Of a stretch of 64,000 nucleotides of DNA, positions 59,145 to 64,000 are shown piece by piece (the first letter of the stretch is position 1; every line of letters begins with the position of its first letter). The translations under genes were made by a program, and so were the position numbers. Under the pieces are notes generated by a model, which was not told the origin of the DNA, made no database searches, and worked only from the letters and a program-made list of their open reading frames with translations. This DNA is from Maribacter polysaccharolyticus (GTDB lineage: Bacteria; Bacteroidota; Bacteroidia; Flavobacteriales; Flavobacteriaceae), in the NCBI RefSeq assembly GCF_028882255.1, contig NZ_JARBUY010000003.1, forward strand, positions 85,018 through 149,017, in the 5' to 3' direction.

Positions 59145-60380
59145 ATGTTAGGTAAGTCATTCCTGTTGATAAGTATAAGGGGAATCTCTCTTATAACTAA
59201 ATTTTTGTTTGTTTTTTTTTTAGGAAAGTATGCTATAGATACATCAGTAATAGGGGAATATGGAATTATTGTTTCTTCTTTGGGAATAGTTGTTTTTTTA
59301 TTGGGTTTTGAATTTCATGTAAGAAATGGAAGAGAAATTGCCAAATCAAACAAAGATGCGGCCACTTACATTAAAAGACAATTGATTTTATATAAATACT
59401 CCTATCTATTTGTTTTACCATTAATGACCTTATGTTTTTATTTAACTGATTTTATACCACCTAAATATATTCCTTATTTAATTTTATTAATAATAATAGA
59501 GCATTGGGCATTGGAGAACCATAGAATTCTTAACGCACTTAAAAAACCAGTAGTTGCCAGTCTGATTTTTGGAGTAAAAAATATTGCCTGGGTCTTTATA
59601 AGTTTTTTAGATTTTTTCTTCGTAGATAATCGTATAGTTCTTAAAAGATATATACTTTATTGGATAGTTATATCCACTATTTGCTCTTTTGTAGGTTTTT
59701 ATAGAATAAAGTTAATAGTAGGGAAATCTGTTATAAAGTACAAAATAGGGAAGTTTAAAATTGTTAAGGACATAAAATTTGCTTCTATGTTTATGTTGAG
59801 CTCAATGTCGTTTCTCATTATTAATTTTTCTGACAGGTTTATGTTAGATTATTATTCAGATAAGATTGCAGTGGGGGTATATACAACATATTACCAATTC
59901 ACAAATGTAATTGAACAAATTATAGCTACTGTTTTGGTTGTTATGTTTGTCCCAAAACTTGTAGAATTGTACAATGTCAAATCTGACACCTTTAAAAAAG
60001 AATATTCTAAATTCAATCACCTTGTTCTCTTGAGTTCACTTGTTTTCCCGCTTTTAATTGTAGGAGTAGCACCATTTTTATTTAAATTAATGGAGAAGGA
60101 TAATTTATTAGATGATATAATTTCATTGTATTTATTGTTATTGGGAGGGTCTTTCTATGGGCTGTCAATAAGTTTTCATTATAAGTTGTATATACTTGAA
60201 AAGGATAAAATAAATATATGGATTAGTGTTTTGTGTATGTGTTTTAATTTGGTTTTGAATTTTATTTTTATACCTAAAATGGGTATTATGGGAGCTTCGT
60301 TAAGCACATTGTTTACTTTTGTTTTATTGTTCTCTTTAAAAGTTATATTGTCTATTAAGTACAAATTTGTTTATTCTTAA
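59145..60380 (+). CDS. Wzx-like polysaccharide flippase
   Basis: This 411-aa integral membrane protein has about twelve predicted transmembrane helices, starting KSFLLISIRGISLITKF. It matches the MOP/PST superfamily of undecaprenyl-PP-linked oligosaccharide flippases in length and hydropathy, with conserved-type positions such as SDRFMLDYYSDKIAVGVY. I used the ATG at 59145; a TTG at 59139 is in frame. It exports repeat units for Wzy-dependent polymerisation. The following gene starts one base after its stop. Confidence 0.85.
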   Translation: MLGKSFLLISIRGISLITKFLFVFFLGKYAIDTSVIGEYGIIVSSLGIVVFLLGFEFHVRNGREIAKSNKDAATYIKRQLILYKYSYLFVLPLMTLCFYLTDFIPPKYIPYLILLIIIEHWALENHRILNALKKPVVASLIFGVKNIAWVFISFLDFFFVDNRIVLKRYILYWIVISTICSFVGFYRIKLIVGKSVIKYKIGKFKIVKDIKFASMFMLSSMSFLIINFSDRFMLDYYSDKIAVGVYTTYYQFTNVIEQIIATVLVVMFVPKLVELYNVKSDTFKKEYSKFNHLVLLSSLVFPLLIVGVAPFLFKLMEKDNLLDDIISLYLLLLGGSFYGLSISFHYKLYILEKDKINIWISVLCMCFNLVLNFIFIPKMGIMGASLSTLFTFVLLFSLKVILSIKYKFVYS

Positions 60381-60381
60381 A

Positions 60382-61797
60382 ATGAGAAGTGAAAATATAC
60401 TATTGCTAGGCCTTCAACCTGAATTGCATATTAGAATTGCCAAGAGACTAAAAGAGTTGGGACACAATCCGATGTTCACTATATTTAGTAAAAGGCACTC
60501 GCTTTTTTATAAAAACACTGAACAAAAGACATTTTTTTACCAGCAAGAAAATAGGGAAGTTTATAAAGAATATCTAAAGAAAGATATTTCCCTTATTGAT
60601 AGAGAAATTAAGATATTAGAGAATAAGTACAACATACCTTATCACTTCATAATTAATTCCGATAGATATATAAAAGTACTTAATAGTAAGAAGAAGAAAA
60701 TACATGCTATTTTGATGACTAAGCACGCTTTGAATATAATTAGTGAAAACTCCATATCAATTGTATATGGGGAATTAGCGTGTATGGTAGATCTTATTTA
60801 TTATTTTGTAGCAAAAAGCCAAGGTGTTAAATATGCTACTTTTGCCCATGGGAGATATACAAACAAACTTACAATAGACGATGTTTATGGCCAAAGGCAG
60901 GGTCTTAAAAAAGTATATCAGGAATATAAGAAAGGAAGCAGGACAATAACAGATTATGATAATAGACTATTGGAATCACTTCTTGAAAATAAAACCCCAG
61001 ACTATGAAGCTGTAAATAGAAAAGCCGAGAAATTTTCAGAAGTAATTACTAAGGAATTAAGAATAAAAATAGTAAGGCTTTGGCCAAACCTATTGGCTTA
61101 TTTTCACGATAGAAAGATGCCCGTAGCTATTGACTATCGAATTGGGGCAAAAATATTGGGTGTATTAAATAATATGGTGTTTCCTTTAAAAAAAATACTA
61201 TTTAAATATAATTTTTCAAAGACAGATCCTAATGATGATTATTTTTTATTGCCCCTTCATTTTCAACCAGAGGCTTCCACCTTGGTTTTTGCCCAAAATT
61301 ATGTGGACCAATTAGATCATATAAAGAATTGCGCAAGAAATATCCCATTAGGCACTTATTTATATGTAAAGGAACACCCTTCTATGTACAGAACAAGGAG
61401 ATTGTCAGAACTAAGAAAGTTAAAGAGGATAGAAAATGTAAAGTTGATTTCTCCTTACGAAAATACTTTTAACCTTATAAAAAAAGCAAAAGGAATCATA
61501 ACACTTACCAACACAACGGGAATTGAAGGCATTGTGTCTAAAAAACCGGTATACGTTTTTGGGAATGTATTTTATGATATATACGATTTTGCGGACAAGA
61601 TTAGTAATTATGGTGAATTATATGATAAAATAAAAAAAAACGAAAGCATTGCAATTAATGACTTAAACCTTAAATGGTTCCTTTTATCAAGCTATCATTC
61701 CCTTCATGAAGGGAATTATAATAACTTTAAAAAAGATCCTTCTGTTTTAGGTATGGAAAATATAAATAAATGTGTACAAATAATATTAAACAATTAG
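60382..61797 (+). CDS. Capsule polysaccharide synthesis-type glycosyltransferase
   Basis: This 471-aa protein has no membrane segment. The C-terminal half carries TYLYVKEHPSMYRTR and ITLTNTTGIEGIVSKKPVYV, which resemble KpsS/KpsC-like capsule proteins and related sialyl/Kdo transferases. KYATFAHGRYTNK lies near residue 155. By context it may transfer the CMP-activated nonulosonic acid made by the pse operon, but that is inference. An ATG at 60382 is chosen over an in-frame TTG at 60367. Confidence 0.65.
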   Translation: MRSENILLLGLQPELHIRIAKRLKELGHNPMFTIFSKRHSLFYKNTEQKTFFYQQENREVYKEYLKKDISLIDREIKILENKYNIPYHFIINSDRYIKVLNSKKKKIHAILMTKHALNIISENSISIVYGELACMVDLIYYFVAKSQGVKYATFAHGRYTNKLTIDDVYGQRQGLKKVYQEYKKGSRTITDYDNRLLESLLENKTPDYEAVNRKAEKFSEVITKELRIKIVRLWPNLLAYFHDRKMPVAIDYRIGAKILGVLNNMVFPLKKILFKYNFSKTDPNDDYFLLPLHFQPEASTLVFAQNYVDQLDHIKNCARNIPLGTYLYVKEHPSMYRTRRLSELRKLKRIENVKLISPYENTFNLIKKAKGIITLTNTTGIEGIVSKKPVYVFGNVFYDIYDFADKISNYGELYDKIKKNESIAINDLNLKWFLLSSYHSLHEGNYNNFKKDPSVLGMENINKCVQIILNN

Positions 61798-61801
61798 TAT
61801 C

Positions 61802-62908
61802 GTGAAAAAGAAAATATTAATTGTTGGACAAACCCCACCCCCATATCATGGACAGGCTATAATGATAAAAAATTTGGTGGAGTATGATTTTAGTGAACTA
61901 GAAATATATCACATAAGAATGAGGTTTTCAGATGAAACAAATATCGGAAAGTTTAGTTTTTTGAAAATTTTATTACTTCCAAGAATAATTTTAAGCATTT
62001 TTTGGTATCGTATCCGATACAATGTTAGAAATCTTTACTACCCGCCAGCTGGTCCGGATTTTATTCCCATTATAAGAGATATTATAATATTGGGAGCAAC
62101 ACGATTTTTATTTTCTAAAACCATATTTCATTTTCACGCAGGTGGTATATCAGAAAAAATTGCAGAATCCAATTCAGTTTTAAAATTTTTGGCGAAAAGG
62201 TGGGTTTATGCAAAACCTAATTTAACTATACGTTTATCTAGGAGAAATCCAGAGGATGGTTTGTTTTTTAAAGCGAAAAAGGATATTGTAATTCCTTATG
62301 GGTTAAAGGATTTTTTTAATGAAAAATATAATGTTACAAATAATGAAGTTCCGGTAATACTTTATGTAGGTTCTGTTAAAAAGTCTAAAGGAGTTCTAGA
62401 CCTTATTAACGCTGCTAAAATCCTCATGGAAAAAAAGCTTTCTTTCCATTTAAAAATTATGGGAAAGTTTGACTGTCTTTCTTTTGAAGAAGAAATAACA
62501 GTTATATTAAAGGAAAATAAAAGTTTACAGAAACATGTTTCACTAGTAGGAATAAAAACAGGAGAAGATAAATGGAAAGAATATGGAAGTTCAGATATTT
62601 TTTGTTTTCCATCTTATTATGAATGTGAAACTTTTGGTACTGTATTAGTTGAAGCCATGCAATATTCCTTGCCAATTGTAAGTACTTTTTGGAGAGGAAT
62701 ACCCGATATTGTAGAGGATGGTGTATCTGGTTTTCTTCTTGATATTAACAATGTTAGCGAAATAGCGAATAAACTAGAAGTGTTAATTAAAAACAATGAG
62801 CTGAGAATAGATATGGGTAATAAAGGAAGAGAGATTTTTATAAATAAATTTCAAGAAATCTCTTATTACAAAAAATTTGGGAATGAAGTTTCGAATGTGT
62901 GCTCCTAG
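61802..62908 (+). CDS. Glycosyltransferase family 4 protein
   Basis: This 368-aa GT-B enzyme starts with GTG (KKKILIVGQTPPPYHGQAI). The C-terminal GT4 signature is ECETFGTVLVEAMQYSLPIV, followed by GIPDIVEDGVSGFLL, with the EX7E-type glutamates. YVGSVKKSKGVLDLINAAK is the usual linker motif. It adds a sugar to the growing repeat unit at the inner face of the membrane. The sugar and acceptor cannot be told. Confidence 0.88.
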   Translation: MKKKILIVGQTPPPYHGQAIMIKNLVEYDFSELEIYHIRMRFSDETNIGKFSFLKILLLPRIILSIFWYRIRYNVRNLYYPPAGPDFIPIIRDIIILGATRFLFSKTIFHFHAGGISEKIAESNSVLKFLAKRWVYAKPNLTIRLSRRNPEDGLFFKAKKDIVIPYGLKDFFNEKYNVTNNEVPVILYVGSVKKSKGVLDLINAAKILMEKKLSFHLKIMGKFDCLSFEEEITVILKENKSLQKHVSLVGIKTGEDKWKEYGSSDIFCFPSYYECETFGTVLVEAMQYSLPIVSTFWRGIPDIVEDGVSGFLLDINNVSEIANKLEVLIKNNELRIDMGNKGREIFINKFQEISYYKKFGNEVSNVCS

Positions 62909-62997
62909 AAATTTATGAAAAAAATAGGAGCTAATAATAAAACTAAGCTAGTCATATTCGTAATACAAAATTATTTATTGGTCAATACTTTAAAACA

Positions 62998-64000
62998 ATG
63001 GACATGGACCAAGATTTAAGGTTGCAAAGAACATATTATGAAATTTTCGTTTTCTCGACTATAATTTGCTTCTCCCCTTTGCCCAAAGCAGTTATTTTTT
63101 TCCTGCCATTTTCTGCCATCTTCTGGTATTTAAAAAACAACCCAAAAATATACTCTTTTGCAAGGCTTGTTATCTTTTTCATTTCTTTAATTGGCTATGT
63201 AATAATATATTACTTCATTAGAGAAAGAGATTTTTTCTTCTTAAACGTTACTCTTGGAGTTTTGTTTTATAGTTCTTTTATTTTTCTGTTTGTTGCAAAA
63301 GCTCCTAGAATGCTTAATATGGACTATTTCAATAAAAAATATATACCTTTTATCAAGTGGGTCATCATTATAGAATCTTGGATAGGTATTTTACAGATTA
63401 TATTTGTAGGTAAAGGATTTGACCTTGCATCTGGGGACTATGTTCAGGGGACAATAAATTTATTTTCGTTTAATAACAACGAAGTTGGTTTTTCAAATGT
63501 GTATTTTGTTATTAATCTTACAATTTTATTGTTGGCGTACTATATGCTAGCGTTAAGAAAAAACAAATGGGTATTATTATTTGGTTTTTCCGCAATATTA
63601 CTGGCTTCGGCCATACATTTAAGTCTTTCCGTTATTGCCGCTATGTTTGGAACATATCTATTGCTAAATACAGTAAAGGCTATAAAATTCTTAATTCCAG
63701 TGCTAGTTTTCTTTGTTTTGTTATTTGTTGTCACACCTAGGAATTTCTCAAGTATTTCAGGTTATAAAAAACAAATAGTTGAATCTGAAAATTTAAAAAT
63801 GAAATCTTCTATAAAAACCTTTACAGCACTTTTGGATTCTCCAAAGGACTTTTTTTTGGGGTATGGGCTTGGACAATATTCCAGTAGAAGTTCTTTGGTT
63901 TTATCCGGGAATTACTTTTATGATAAAACCACAAAAAAATTCAAAGTACCTTTAGGAATACGAAATGAAACAAAAATTTTTGAAAAAAATTTGAAATTTT
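62998..64000 (+). CDS. Wzy-like O-antigen/capsule polymerase (partial at right edge)
   Basis: The frame is open from ATG 62998 to the window end, 334 codons. Many hydrophobic segments are visible (about residues 18-45, 52-72, 77-97, 118-138, 160-180, 190-240). Near residue 280 the motif FFLGYGLGQYSSRSS resembles the loop of Wzy/O-antigen ligase-type proteins. Position after flippase and transferases supports a polymerase. The first 89 bp after the GT4 gene hold no convincing gene. The true C-terminus is outside the window. Confidence 0.75.
   Translation, partial: MDMDQDLRLQRTYYEIFVFSTIICFSPLPKAVIFFLPFSAIFWYLKNNPKIYSFARLVIFFISLIGYVIIYYFIRERDFFFLNVTLGVLFYSSFIFLFVAKAPRMLNMDYFNKKYIPFIKWVIIIESWIGILQIIFVGKGFDLASGDYVQGTINLFSFNNNEVGFSNVYFVINLTILLLAYYMLALRKNKWVLLFGFSAILLASAIHLSLSVIAAMFGTYLLLNTVKAIKFLIPVLVFFVLLFVVTPRNFSSISGYKKQIVESENLKMKSSIKTFTALLDSPKDFFLGYGLGQYSSRSSLVLSGNYFYDKTTKKFKVPLGIRNETKIFEKNLKF

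Noticed and set aside
62915-63019. Small rightward frame between the GT4 and Wzy-like genes
   Set aside because: 34 codons overlapping the wzy start, with no conserved features.

Overview
The window is a chromosomal segment of a member of the Bacteroidota, most likely a marine, gliding-type Flavobacteriaceae (family-level inference). The evidence is type IX secretion (T9SS) type B cargo with gliding-motility C-terminal domains, PorP/SprF-like outer-membrane proteins, SprB-type repeats, the family-restricted proteins DUF4175, DUF4837, DUF6747 and DUF6909, and Bacteroidota -7 promoter elements (TAnnTTTG) in front of many genes. No rRNA, tRNA, IS element or CRISPR array was seen.

Region 1 (1-11947, all leftward) is a surface-adhesin cluster: an Ig-like T9SS cargo protein, a PorP/SprF-like protein fused to two SPOR-like domains, and the first 2391 codons of a giant SprB-like adhesin that runs off the left edge. 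The adhesin contains a superrepeat of about 1.7 kb made of seven modules, mosaic between copies.

Region 2 (12216-33907) is housekeeping: glnS, an SPFH protein, an M14 carboxypeptidase, gltX, DUF4175, ybeY, mnmG, a methyltransferase, an OmpH-like lipoprotein, DoxX, holB, pgk, a LysM lytic transglycosylase and DUF4837. Two perfect parS palindromes flank mnmG, which suggests the segment lies in the origin domain.

Region 3 (33979-43445) holds a 58-codon DUF6747 gene, a decayed second copy of it, and a second leftward T9SS adhesin module (1473-aa cargo, PorP/SprF, and a PorE-like OmpA protein with a SPOR-like domain), then tatA. A direct repeat built on TGTYGTG with 21-bp spacing lies upstream of genes in both adhesin modules and may be a shared operator.

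Region 4 (43793-64000, all rightward) starts with an M23 peptidase, a GH3 protein and DUF6909. It then becomes a surface-polysaccharide locus: Wzz-like protein, rmlA/rmlC/rmlD (no rmlB here), and from 51.68 kb a visibly AT-richer block. That block encodes a pseudaminic-acid pathway (pseB, pseC, pseF, pseG, two formyltransferases, a PIG-L deacetylase, pseI), a Wzx-like flippase, two glycosyltransferases and a partial Wzy-like polymerase. PseH is absent. The two formyltransferases and the deacetylase suggest an N-formylated pseudaminic acid. A frameshifted remnant of another PIG-L gene lies just beyond pseI.
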